A DNA stretch of 64,000 bases, taken from Rhodoblastus sp963703385 (lineage in GTDB: Bacteria > Pseudomonadota > Alphaproteobacteria > Rhizobiales > Beijerinckiaceae). The position numbers were made by a program, and so were the translations under genes. Every line of letters starts with the position of its first letter. Position 1 is the stretch's first letter. The notes below the pieces were generated by a model, which had not been told where the DNA came from, did not search any database, and worked only from the letters and a program-made list of their open reading frames with translations. The stretch covers positions 2,480,001 through 2,544,000 of the forward strand of contig OY969816.1 in the NCBI GenBank assembly GCA_963703385.1. Direction: 5' to 3'. This document shows, piece after piece, positions 17,211-25,882 of this stretch.

Positions 17211-17594
17211 ATGTGCGAACATTTCGATAAAACAGCCTTTGCGATCGCGACGGAGGCGGAGGCGCCGTGGCGTTCCTTTGGAGGCGCCGGCGCCGAATCG
17301 GGCGCTGTGCGCGAGGCCTCGCCGAGCGCCTTTCCGGCGGCCGGCGGTCTTGCCTTCGTCCCGCTGTCCTCCGACGAAACATCCTTTCCTACGATCGCCG
17401 CGCCGCCGCCGGAATATAGCGCAGGCAGTGGCGGCGCGGTCGAGGATGGCGCGAAGCCGCGTGGAATTGTGTCAGTGGACGATGAAACGCTAAGGCGGAT
17501 GTCGCTGGAGATTTTCCGCGACCTCGGCCTCAAGGAGGCGGCGATCGCCGCTTATTTCGCCCGCTACGGCCGTCTTGCGCATCGCGGGGCCTAA
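17211..17594 (+). CDS. Hypothetical protein under a probable NsrR-type site
   Basis: 127 residues starting MCEHFDKTAFAIATEAEAPW. The first two thirds are low-complexity, rich in Ala, Gly, Ser and Pro and probably disordered. The last 40 residues (VDDETLRRMSLEIFRDLGLKEAAIAAYFARYGRL) look like a compact helical domain. A GGAGG site precedes the ATG. I know no function. Its upstream NsrR-like half site suggests it responds to NO. Confidence 0.55.
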   Translation: MCEHFDKTAFAIATEAEAPWRSFGGAGAESGAVREASPSAFPAAGGLAFVPLSSDETSFPTIAAPPPEYSAGSGGAVEDGAKPRGIVSVDDETLRRMSLEIFRDLGLKEAAIAAYFARYGRLAHRGA

Positions 17595-18083
17595 GCAGCG
17601 CGATCGAGCGCGCGCGGGGGACGTGGGACGGATTGCACGGCCGCAATCGCCAGTTGCTCAAGCGACGGGTCCGCCAGCCGGCGCGGCGCTGTGCTTCAGT
17701 CTCGCCCAGGAGCGGCGCAGATTGAACGCTCGGAGCGCAGCAATAATGGTGTTGCGCCACGCGACGAGCATCGCGTGACGCGCGCCATCGGCTGGGTCAG
17801 TTCGCGCGACGTTTTCCTATTGTTCAGTTTTGGGGAGTAGGTCATTGTCCGAAGCCGGGCTTCAGAAAAATTCGCGTAGAATCTCATTCGGTTAAATCCT
17901 TCAGCGGACGATTGCCGCCGCCGCAAGCCACTGCCGGATATGTTCTTCCTCCTGCACGAACATGGCGCGCCTTTCGCAGTCCGGCGTCCGGACGCCTCCT
18001 TCCCATCCCCACCTCTTTAAGGCCCAGAGCAGTTGGTTTGCTTTGGCGGCAGATGTTGTTTGGTTCGCCATTGCGCTTGACCA
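17595..18083. other. Intergenic region, nothing recognised
   Basis: About 490 bases between two convergent genes. Short frames exist on both strands, but none shows a domain, and no clear terminator stem is seen. Confidence 0.5.
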
Positions 18084-18530
18084 TCAGTGATAGCCAATGC
18101 CCATAACGTAATCGCGCAGAAGCGCCTCTTGATACTCCGAGCCCTCCAGAAGGACGAGCAGGGCATCCCTGGCGTTGATGACGCCGAGCGGCGCATGATT
18201 CTCGTCGATGACGGGGATGTGATACAGGCCCCGTTCTTTCATGATCGACCAGACATGGCGCAAATGGTCGGACGGCCGACAGAAGGCGACGTCCTTGGTC
18301 ATCGTCGTTGCCGTAGCGGTGGCGCAGGCGCCGCCGTCGCAACGCCCCATTTGCCGGACAATATCCGTCCTGGTGACGACGCCGACCATGCGTCCGGCGG
18401 CGTCGCAGACGACGACAAGTTTGAAATGGCGGCGGTCGAGGAGCCTTGCGGCCGCCATAAGCGGCGCATCGTGCCTGATGGTGACGAGATGTTCTCGCGC
18501 CATCGGCAGCATTCTTTCAACGAACATCAC
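18084..18530 (-). CDS. CBS-domain pair protein
   Basis: 148 residues with two CBS motifs. The first covers about residues 1-65 (VTIRHDAPLMAAARLLDRRHFKLVVVCDAAGRMVGVVTRTDIV). The second covers about 75-140 (FCRPSDHLRHVWSIMKERGLYHIPVIDENHAPLGVINARDALLVLLE). Such Bateman modules bind adenine nucleotides and regulate other proteins or act alone. There is no output domain. It stands just downstream of the sdh remnant on the same strand. Confidence 0.85.
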   Translation of the reverse strand: MMFVERMLPMAREHLVTIRHDAPLMAAARLLDRRHFKLVVVCDAAGRMVGVVTRTDIVRQMGRCDGGACATATATTMTKDVAFCRPSDHLRHVWSIMKERGLYHIPVIDENHAPLGVINARDALLVLLEGSEYQEALLRDYVMGIGYH

Positions 18531-18568
18531 AATCCTCCTCTCCCCGTTCCGCCATGAACATCAATCTT

Positions 18569-18955
18569 TTACCCAAAAGCGATGCGCAAAACGGCGATGA
18601 GGCCGGTAACGGCAAGGGCAAATGACCCCAGGCGAATAGCGATCACGGCGGGGATTTTGAGGCGATTGTCGTGGACGTAATCCTCGATAACCACCTGGAG
18701 GCCAAGCGCCATGTGATAAAAGAGCGCGATCAGCAACAGCGCCATGAACACGGTGGTCGGGGGCGAGCGGAGCCAAAGGATGACAGCGCTATAATCGCTT
18801 TTCGCGTGAGCCATCAGCGCCGCGGCGAACCATAGCGTCAGCGGAACCAAGGCCACCGCCGTCACACGCTGCATCCACCACTGGCCCGCACCCTCATGCG
18901 CGGAGCCGAGCCCCTGCGTTTGGTCGAATGGCGACGGCCTGCGCTTTTGCGTCAT
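18569..18955 (-). CDS. sdhD: Succinate dehydrogenase membrane anchor SdhD
   Basis: 128 residues with three hydrophobic segments. GSAHEGAGQWWMQRVTAVALVPLTLWF is the conserved quinone-site region, and the heme-ligand histidine lies in LFYHMALGLQVVIEDYVHD. It anchors the complex II catalytic subunits and helps form the quinone site. It follows sdhC with a 5-base gap. No sdhA gene is in the neighbourhood. Confidence 0.88.
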   Translation of the reverse strand: MTQKRRPSPFDQTQGLGSAHEGAGQWWMQRVTAVALVPLTLWFAAALMAHAKSDYSAVILWLRSPPTTVFMALLLIALFYHMALGLQVVIEDYVHDNRLKIPAVIAIRLGSFALAVTGLIAVLRIAFG

Positions 18956-18960
18956 CGCGG

Positions 18961-19350
18961 CTATCCCCGCATGCCGAAGCTGAGGATCCAGGCAACCAGG
19001 GTCATGCCGGCGCTTATCGCCACCACGGCCCAGCCGGAGGCGTAGATTGACTCAAGCTCGAACCCATAGCCGGCGTCCCAAAACAGATGGCGGACGCCGT
19101 TGCAGAGATGGAAAAACAGCGAAAACGTCCACCCGAGCAACAGGACAAGGCCGATCCATGAGGCAAGAAAGCCATGGAGGGCGGCATAAGATTGCGGTCC
19201 CGCCGCCGCCGCGAGCAGCCAGAAGACCAACACGGGCGATCCCACGCTGAGCGCCACGCCCGTCAGCCGATGAGTGATCGACAGAACTGATGTCAACTGC
19301 GGCCGGTAAATCTGAAGGTGAGGCGAGAGCGGTCGGTCGTCGCTTGGCAT
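18961..19350 (-). CDS. sdhC: Succinate dehydrogenase cytochrome b556 subunit SdhC
   Basis: 129 residues with the family signature RPLSPHLQIYRPQLTSVLSITHRLTGVAL and a second motif SLFFHLCNGVRHLFWDAGYGFE, whose histidine binds heme b. Three transmembrane helices. It begins 4 bases after the end of sdhB and is translated with sdhD. Confidence 0.9.
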   Translation of the reverse strand: MPSDDRPLSPHLQIYRPQLTSVLSITHRLTGVALSVGSPVLVFWLLAAAAGPQSYAALHGFLASWIGLVLLLGWTFSLFFHLCNGVRHLFWDAGYGFELESIYASGWAVVAISAGMTLVAWILSFGMRG

Positions 19351-19354
19351 CGGC

Positions 19355-20207
19355 TCAACTCCTGCGCTCGGCGATCATTTTCTTGATCGACGCGATGGCC
19401 TTGCCGGGGTTCAGTCCTTTCGGGCAGGTGCGGGTGCAATTGAGGATCGTGTGGCAGCGATATAAGCGGAACGGATCCTCAAGGTCGTCGAGGCGCTCGC
19501 CCTTCGCTTCGTCGCGACTATCGGCGAGCCAGCGCCAAGCTTGCAGCAAAACGGCAGGACCAAGAAAACGATCGCCGTTCCACCAATGGCTCGGACAGCC
19601 GCCTGTGCAAGAGAAGCAGAGAATGCACGCCGCCGGCCCTTTGCCCTCCGCGCCGTTAATCTCCTCCGCTTCTTCAGGGGTTTGCAGGCGCTCTCGCTCG
19701 GGCGCCGGCGTTTTTGTCTTGAGCCAAGGTTCGATCAGCGCGTATTGCGTATAAAGATGAGTGAGGTCGGGAACGAGGTCCTTGACGATCCGCAGATGGT
19801 TGAGCGGATAGATCGTCGCAGGTTCCGCCGTGTCGGCAATGGAACGTGTGCACGCCAGCCAGTTCGTCCCATCGATATTCATGGCGCAAGAGCCGCAGAA
19901 CTCCTTCGCGGCACGACCGCCGAAAGGTCAGCGTCGGATCGATTTCGTTCTTGATCTTGATAAGGGCGTCCAGAACCATCGGCCCGCACGCGTCGAGATC
20001 AACCTCGTAGCTATCGATATGCGGGTTCTTTCCCGACTCCGGGTCATAGCGATAGATTTCGAACATCTTGACGCGCTTTGCGCCGGCCGGGGCTGGCCAG
20101 GTCCTGCCGCGCTCAATGCGCGAGTGGGGAGACGCCCCGAAATTTCTGGGGACAGGAAACCGCTTCAGCACCGTGACGGCGGGAAGTTGATCAGACGATT
20201 TTATCAC
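19355..20207 (-). pseudogene. sdhB: Succinate dehydrogenase iron-sulfur subunit SdhB, +1 frameshift
   Basis: The N-terminal part (KMFEIYRYDPESGKNPHIDSYEVDL, ending FRRSCREG) and the rest (MNIDGTNWLACT through LYRCHTILNCTRTCPKGLNPGKAI) lie in two frames. The expected join is C-REG-x-CGSC-AMNIDGTN, and one extra base in the GGAGTTC stretch near 19900 breaks the [2Fe-2S] motif. The [4Fe-4S] and [3Fe-4S] motifs (CILCFSCTGGCP, CHTILNC) are intact. No sdhA precedes it; the 300 bases upstream hold no gene. So either a remnant operon or an assembly indel plus a remote sdhA. Confidence 0.8.
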
Positions 20208-20520
20208 CCTCTTTTTCCTTCCGCTGTTTCAAATTCCTTCGCGCGAAGTCCCCGCGAAATGCTCCGTCAATGCTCTCCCTCGGATCAAATCCTGACAGAA
20301 CATATATAATTTATTCGCCTCGGAGCAAGAACCGGCGAGAGCCCCCCGTCCTCGTGGGATGGTGACCTTGAGCCAGGCCAGATTGAGCTCATCCTTGCGG
20401 ACCCCGCCTTGAAAGCCGCGGCCAACGCCCGCCGCACAGGCGGGCAATCGATTCAATGAAGCCGCTTGCGCGGCAGCGGCGGCTCAGGAGCGTTCTGCGC
20501 CAAACCGCGCGATTGACCAA
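20208..20520. other. Region between divergent genes, no gene seen
   Basis: 313 bases upstream of both sdhB and the small gene at 20574. An AT-rich stretch lies at 20296-20318. In a complete operon sdhA would be expected near here, but no trace of it is visible. Confidence 0.45.
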
Positions 20521-20543
20521 AAGCGATATTTATGATATCTCTT
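20521..20543 (+). promoter_or_regulatory. NsrR-type operator upstream of a small gene
   Basis: AAGCGATATTT - A - TGATATCTCTT: a 23-bp dyad with seven outer paired positions. It lies 30 bases before the ATG at 20574, which also has an AGGAGG site. Confidence 0.7.
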
Positions 20544-20573
20544 TTTGGTATTCCCACCTGACAGGAGGCGCAC

Positions 20574-20786
20574 ATGCTGGAGCATTCGGAGACGGAGACA
20601 CTGGGGACCGCATCGCCTAGCGAGGAGCCGCGCCCCAAAGAATCGAACATTGACGTGGACTGGGACGTGGTCAGCGAGGCTTCCTGGGAATCCTTTCCAG
20701 CGAGCGACCCTCCTGCATGGATATTCCGGGGGCGAAATGGATATCCCAAAACGGCCCGCAGCGATCATAGGGAGAACGCGAGATGA
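20574..20786 (+). CDS. Small conserved protein with ESFPASDPPAW motif
   Basis: 70 residues. The stretch VSEASWESFPASDPPAWI is a motif seen in many short alphaproteobacterial proteins of unknown function; the N-terminus is acidic. It has a good AGGAGG ribosome-binding site and an NsrR-type operator, and it overlaps the DUF6522 gene by ATGA, which supports coding and co-expression. No biochemical role is known to me. Confidence 0.7.
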   Translation: MLEHSETETLGTASPSEEPRPKESNIDVDWDVVSEASWESFPASDPPAWIFRGRNGYPKTARSDHRENAR

Positions 20787-21070
20787 ACGTGGAAATCCGT
20801 GACGGAGAAATCATCGTCGACGCCCAATTGCTTGGCGAGCTTTTGGACGTTCCGGCGTCCGATGTGCCGGCCCTGATGCGGGCGCGGGCCATCACAAGCG
20901 TCTGCGAGCGCGGCGTCGATGCGCATGCCGGGCAATATCGGTTAAGCTTCTTCCATCAAAAACGCCGCGCGCGGCTCAGCGTCGATGGCGACGGCAATAT
21001 TTTGCGGCGCAGTTCGATCGACGTTGGCGAGCGGCGGTCGGCGGAATTGCAGTTGGCGCCGGGAGGCTGA
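20783..21070 (+). CDS. DUF6522 family protein
   Basis: 95 residues: VEIRDGEIIVDAQLLGELLDVPASDVPALMRARAITSVCERG, then QYRLSFFHQKRRARLSVDGDGNILRRSSIDVG. I recognise this as the DUF6522 pattern, a small protein common near denitrification and NnrS genes; the name is from memory. Function unknown. It is translationally coupled to the upstream small gene and so falls under the same NsrR-type operator. Confidence 0.6.
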   Translation: MNVEIRDGEIIVDAQLLGELLDVPASDVPALMRARAITSVCERGVDAHAGQYRLSFFHQKRRARLSVDGDGNILRRSSIDVGERRSAELQLAPGG

Positions 21071-21216
21071 CGCAGCACGTCGCCAACGCCGCGCCCGGCC
21101 AACGTCCGTCGCCCCCCGGAAGAGTTTGACGCTCCGGTTACGATCATTCCCGAAATCGACGCGCCGGGCGCGGATGCGCCGTCCGCGCCGCCACTCTCCT
21201 GGTATTCCGGACTTGC

Positions 21217-22239
21217 TTACTCCGCGCGGCGGACGCGGAGATCGCCAAGCAGCCGCCAAAGCAGGCCCGCGAAGACGATCGCCCAGGCCGCGACCGCCAA
21301 CAGGAACATCGCCCACGAAATCGGCTCCAGAAACGGCAGGCTGAGCGCCTTGGCCATTTGAGCCGTCGCCGCGCTGTACATTCCGAGAGGGAACACCGCT
21401 CCCCAGTACAAAGGGTCATAACGCAGCGGGAATTTTCGGAACACGTGACGCCAGACGCCCAGGACGACAAGCATAGGAATCCACCAGGTCGCCGTCGCCC
21501 AATAGAACACGGTGAAGCCTTTCAGAAAGGGCAGAAGCGAAAGCAGGAAGGGCGCGTCCATTGTGTTCTGGACAAGCTGCGAGCCCGCGAGCGTCGAGAT
21601 CGCCATGGCGCCCATGTTGATCCAGTAGGGCGGCGCCAGGTCGCTGGGCGAAAAGGGAAAGAATGTGTACCGGTAGAAAATCAGCGAGATGATCCAGGAA
21701 TAGAACATCCCGCCCCACAGCCACATCGAGAGAGCCACGAAATTGAGTTCGACCCGGTAGGGCTGCGGCAGGTCCCGCGAAACCAGCGACGTCAGGACGG
21801 CGATCGACTGGGTCGCGACCACGGCGATCAGCCAGCCTCCGTTGATGCCGGTTTGGAGCGAGGGCTTGTCGCGCTTGACGGTAAAGGCGGTGAATACAGT
21901 GTAAGTCAGGCCCACCCACAGCACGCCGCCGAGGCCGAGGAACACCATCGCGACGCCGGTCGCCCTCATGAAAAGGAAGAACTGCGCTCCGATGATGGCC
22001 GAACCGGCGACCGCGGTGAAAAAGCCGGGCCCCACGCCATGATCGGTCATGTCCGAAAAAAACAGCGCCGGATAGCGCAGCGCGCGCGTCGCGGTCAAGG
22101 CTGTCAACACAGCGTAGGCGAACAGATTGAAGACGAAAAGCCCGATCGCCAGCCAGCGGTGCTGAAAATTCCAGGCGTCGATGGAAATGATCCCCGTCGC
22201 CATGTTCAAGGCGAAATAAGCGGGCGGCAAGTTCTTCAT
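21217..22239 (-). CDS. TDT/SLAC1-family transporter (tellurite/C4-dicarboxylate/sulfite exporter type)
   Basis: 340 residues with about ten transmembrane helices. The N-terminus PPAYFALNMATGIISIDAWNF is the family start with its GI motif, and helix segments such as ATWWIPMLVVLGVWRHVF and PLRYDPLYWGAVFPLGMYSAATAQMA are typical of TehA/SLAC1-like proteins. The same superfamily includes the yeast sulfite pump Ssu1. It stands some 2 kb upstream of the dsr genes on the opposite strand, so sulfite export is a possible role; substrate cannot be read from sequence. Confidence 0.75.
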   Translation of the reverse strand: MKNLPPAYFALNMATGIISIDAWNFQHRWLAIGLFVFNLFAYAVLTALTATRALRYPALFFSDMTDHGVGPGFFTAVAGSAIIGAQFFLFMRATGVAMVFLGLGGVLWVGLTYTVFTAFTVKRDKPSLQTGINGGWLIAVVATQSIAVLTSLVSRDLPQPYRVELNFVALSMWLWGGMFYSWIISLIFYRYTFFPFSPSDLAPPYWINMGAMAISTLAGSQLVQNTMDAPFLLSLLPFLKGFTVFYWATATWWIPMLVVLGVWRHVFRKFPLRYDPLYWGAVFPLGMYSAATAQMAKALSLPFLEPISWAMFLLAVAAWAIVFAGLLWRLLGDLRVRRAE

Positions 22240-22695
22240 TGCTTATCTCGCTTTGACGCCGAAGGCGTTGATTCCAACAGAAAGCGTCGGTCCTGTCCTT
22301 GATTTCGGACATGCGATGCGCCAGGCGGAACCGGACAATCGCGCGGTCGGGGGCCACCTCGGTTCACTGGCGAGAATGAACGCCGAAGTCCTGTCCTCGA
22401 TCGCCGCCGTCAGCCGTCGCGAGCGATCGCCGTTGCCCCGACGCTCCGAACGAGCAGAGGCTTCCAACCTCTTGCCGGCGCGGCGGCCCAGGTCCTCGGT
22501 TTGCGGCCTGGAACGGTGAGAACGCGTCTTCCCACGCGGACAGAGACCGCCGGAACAACCGCTTCCACATTTTCGGAAGACGCCGCCTTTGTCGCCGACG
22601 CAGCGGTCGCGTCCAAAACACTCGGGCGAACGGAGGCCGGCGCGGGGTCGCAGCCGCGGCTCCGGAACGTCCTTCGCGGCGCGTCAGCCGCGCTG
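22240..22695. other. Intergenic region, nothing recognised
   Basis: 456 bases between two minus-strand genes. Overlapping short frames on both strands have compositions typical of non-coding high-GC DNA. Confidence 0.5.
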
Positions 22696-23538
22696 TCATT
22701 GGCCCGCGAAGGATTCGCGCAAGGACGTCCGGATCACATCGATCAGTCCACGATCATGGCGCGCCGCATAGACAAGATAGATCGAATGCGCGAATTCAGG
22801 GGCGTCCGCCACCCGGCGCAATTGTCCCTCGGCGAGATGCGTCTGAACGGCTCGCAGCCGGAAATAGCCGGCCCCGCCGGCCGCCATCATGTAAGCTCGC
22901 GCCAGCGGCCCAAAATCGACCGAAATCGGCGCATCGACGGGAGTCGCGGCCGCGGCGCGCATATTGACGGCGAAGGCGGGCCCCCAATCGACGAGAATGT
23001 AATCGTCGGGGTGAAGCTCGCCATCCTGCGCCGTGGTGACGAGAATGAGCTTCTCCTCGCAGAGAAGTTCGACGACAAGATCCTGCTGCTGCGGCGGATT
23101 ATGTACCACCGCGATGTCGAGCGATCCGGCGTGAATGGCGTCGAGCAGCCGCAGAGCGGCATCGACTTCGACGCGAATGGCGACGTCGGGGCGCTCGCGA
23201 TGCATCCAGACCAGCCAGTTCGTCATGGACGGCTCCCACAGGCTCAGCTCCGCCCCGACGCTGACGCCTTCGGCGCGGCCCGACGGCAATTTGATCTGCT
23301 GCCGCGCCGTTTCCCAAGTCTGCACCATTATCGTCGCGTGCCTGAGAAAGCGTTCACCCGCGACGGCGAGCCTCGCGCCTGCCTTGTTGCGGATGAACAA
23401 AGGTCGCCCGAGCAGTTCCTCGAGCGCCTTGATCCGGGCGCCGACCGCCGTCTGGGTAATGTTCAGCTTGTCGGCTGCCGCGACGAAGCTGCCGGTCGCG
23501 ACGACGGCCAGGAAAGTCCGCGCCAGAGAAACATCCAT
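22696..23538 (-). CDS. LysR-family transcription regulator
   Basis: 280 residues. The N-terminal winged HTH is standard (MDVSLARTFLAVVATGSFVAAADKL, then TQTAVGARIKALEELLGRPLF), followed by a periplasmic-binding-like effector domain from about residue 90. It is transcribed toward the TDT transporter, 456 bases upstream of it, and may regulate that gene or the divergent dsr operon. The effector cannot be predicted. Confidence 0.88.
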   Translation of the reverse strand: MDVSLARTFLAVVATGSFVAAADKLNITQTAVGARIKALEELLGRPLFIRNKAGARLAVAGERFLRHATIMVQTWETARQQIKLPSGRAEGVSVGAELSLWEPSMTNWLVWMHRERPDVAIRVEVDAALRLLDAIHAGSLDIAVVHNPPQQQDLVVELLCEEKLILVTTAQDGELHPDDYILVDWGPAFAVNMRAAAATPVDAPISVDFGPLARAYMMAAGGAGYFRLRAVQTHLAEGQLRRVADAPEFAHSIYLVYAARHDRGLIDVIRTSLRESFAGQ

Positions 23539-23618
23539 CGCCCCTTCGCCCTCCCTCAGTGCGCCATTTCACCAGCGCGCGGCTGTTCGCCTGACGACGA
23601 ACTTGTCGACGGCCACCT

Positions 23619-23722
23619 AGCGCGCGTTCGCAAATCATAGAGTCGAACGCGCTCGGCTATTTCATTGTTTTGACGCATATTCTGATCCGAAAAGTCGATC
23701 AACTTTTCGGGAATATGCTCTA
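23619..23722 (+). repeat. Dispersed palindromic repeat, copy 1 of 3
   Basis: A roughly 100-bp element that contains a long imperfect hairpin: GCATATTC-x4-CCGAAAAGT, a short loop, then ACTTTTCGG-GAATATGC. Near-identical copies lie at 61631-61732 (same strand) and 39552-39658 (opposite strand). All three are intergenic. Confidence 0.85.
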
Positions 23723-24455
23723 GCGCCGATTGCGATTCGGTTGAATCGCAATCGACGCTAGATTCCTTGTTTTTCGCGGCGTTTTAGCGAACCGAAGGTC
23801 CGCGTAAGCGAATAACCGGCGTCCACTTTTTCGCGCACCGCTCTAGCTTGGCCCGCTGTCGTCCCCCGCGACGAAATAGAGATTAAGCGCGCCGCCGGCG
23901 GCGATGGACATCGCGCGCCACGCGAGATGTTTCGCCGCAATTTTCTCGAAACGGATTGCGGCGTAACTCGTTCCTGCCCGAGCGCCGCAGCTTTTCGTCG
24001 GTCGTGAGCGGCATAGCCGATATCGAGAGCGATCATTCGAGCGCCCCAGCCTGGGTCGAAAGGATTGAGCCAGGAACGATAGCAGCCGCCCCCGCCGTCT
24101 GGTTGCGCAAACGCAACGAAATTGCGTTTAACCCCTCCGGGCTCATCCGCATTGACCGCCACGGCCGGCAGCAAACGGGCGATGCGTTCCATGATGTTGT
24201 CCTCTCAAACCCCTTCAGGGGCAGTCAGAGGCTCAGCTTTCCAGGCGAATTTAAGCCCAATTCTTTTGCGCCCTATCACAAGAATTATTCATTTGCGGCG
24301 CGGCGCAGGGCGACAGTATAGTTATTCTCATATTTGCATTTGTTGTTATGAGAGCAAAACCTGCTGATCACTAACGGGTGTTCAGGGCATTATTACTGTG
24401 CCCTCAGGATAATCAAGCATAACGGCGAAGTTTTGCCGTTTCAGGGAGGTAAAAG
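23723..24455. other. Upstream region of dsrA
   Basis: About 730 bases. A minus-strand frame at 23758-24192 (144 codons) has no recognisable motif and I do not call it a gene. At 24329-24357 there is an inverted repeat (TTCTCATA and TTATGAGAG) about 100 bases before dsrA; it could be an operator. An AGGGAGGT ribosome-binding site directly precedes dsrA. Confidence 0.45.
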
Positions 24456-25763
24456 ATGTCACAGGACGATTCCATTCGCACGGAAGGCAATGGCGCATCG
24501 GCGCCGATTCATCCCACGCCGATGCTGGATGAGCTTGAAGGCGGCAAGTGGCCGAGCTTTGTCACCGGGTTGAAGCGTCTGCGCGACGCCAAGGACAAGC
24601 CCTATTCGGCCTTCATGAATGACCTGCTCGGGCAGCTGGAATATTCCTACGAGACCAAGACCGGCTATTGGAAGGGCGGCGCGGTTTCGGTTCTCGGTTA
24701 TGGCGGCGGCGTGATTCCGCGCTTCTCCGAGGTGGCCGACAAGTTCCCGGCGTCCAGGGAGATGCACACCCTGCGCATCATGCCGCCGGCGGGCATGCAT
24801 TATAACTCCGACATTATGCGCAAGCTGTGCGACATCTGGGAGAAATACGGATCGGGCCTGATCGCGCTCCATGGCCAGAGCGGCGACATCATGTTCCAGG
24901 GATGCTCGACGGCAAATGTGCAGCCCGCCTTTGACGAACTGAACGAACTGGGTTTCGACCTCGGCGGCGCCGGCCCGGCGCTGCGCACCTCGGTGAGCTG
25001 CGTCGGCCATGCCCGCTGCGAGATGTCGTGCTTTGACGAGATCAAGGCGCAGCGCATGATCATCAATGAGTTCATCGATGAGATGCATCGCCCGGCGCTG
25101 CCCTACAAGTTCAAGTTCAAGTTCTCCGGCTGCGGCAACGACTGCGCCAACGCGCTCATGCGCTCCGATTTCGCGGTGATCGGCACCTGGCGCGACGACA
25201 TGCAGGTCAACCAGGAGGAAGTGAAGGCCTATGTGGCCCGCGTCGGCCGCAAATATGCGATCGACCATGTGATCGCCATGTGTCCGACCCGCGCGCTGAG
25301 CCTCAACGACGACGACACGCTCGATGTCGACAACAAGAGCTGCGTGCGCTGCGTGCACTGCATCAATGTGATGAACAAGGCTTTGTCGCCGGGCGACGAT
25401 CGCGGCGTCACCATCTGCCTTGGCGGCAAGCGCTCCTTGAAGATCGGCGATCTGATGGGCACGCAGATCATTCCCTTCATGAAGATGGAGACCGAGGAGG
25501 ACTACGAGGCGCTCCGCGACCTTGGCCGTAAGATGATGGACTTCTTCTCCGAGAACGCGCTGGAGCACGAGCGCATCGGCGAGACCATGGAGCGCATCGG
25601 CTTGCCGGCCTTCCTTGAGGCGCTGGAGATCGACCCCGATCCGAACATGGTCAACCATCCGCGCACGTCCAGCTTCGTCCGCACCGAGGGCTTCACCGAG
25701 GAAGCGGAAAAATATCTTGAACGCAAGGCGGGCAAGAATCGTCTCGACGTCGCCGCGGACTGA
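24456..25763 (+). CDS. dsrA: Dissimilatory sulfite reductase alpha subunit DsrA
   Basis: 435 residues. Siroheme-[4Fe-4S] ligands are present: SCVGHARCEMSC near residue 187 and KFSGCGNDCANA near residue 224. The inserted ferredoxin domain follows (CPTRALS, then CVRCVHC). With DsrB it forms the alpha2-beta2 enzyme; in DsrL-containing organisms it works in reverse, oxidising DsrC-bound sulfur to sulfite in the cytoplasm. Length is normal. It has an ideal ribosome-binding site and looks intact. dsrB follows after 119 bases. Confidence 0.94.
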   Translation: MSQDDSIRTEGNGASAPIHPTPMLDELEGGKWPSFVTGLKRLRDAKDKPYSAFMNDLLGQLEYSYETKTGYWKGGAVSVLGYGGGVIPRFSEVADKFPASREMHTLRIMPPAGMHYNSDIMRKLCDIWEKYGSGLIALHGQSGDIMFQGCSTANVQPAFDELNELGFDLGGAGPALRTSVSCVGHARCEMSCFDEIKAQRMIINEFIDEMHRPALPYKFKFKFSGCGNDCANALMRSDFAVIGTWRDDMQVNQEEVKAYVARVGRKYAIDHVIAMCPTRALSLNDDDTLDVDNKSCVRCVHCINVMNKALSPGDDRGVTICLGGKRSLKIGDLMGTQIIPFMKMETEEDYEALRDLGRKMMDFFSENALEHERIGETMERIGLPAFLEALEIDPDPNMVNHPRTSSFVRTEGFTEEAEKYLERKAGKNRLDVAAD

Positions 25764-25882
25764 TCAATTCGCCGGAAGCCGTGGCGCCTGTGAGCGTCCC
25801 GGCTCCTCATTCCGATCCATAGCCTCTGTCGCCATTCGGCATTGGGCGTCGCCCACAATAAACTTGTCAGGGAGAGAAACAA

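Noticed and set aside
20296..20318. AT-rich site resembling an NsrR dyad upstream of sdhB
   Set aside because: The half sites do not match AAGA...TCTT; symmetry is poor.
23758..24192. 144-codon minus-strand frame upstream of dsrA
   Set aside because: No ribosome-binding site, no motif, composition like non-coding DNA.
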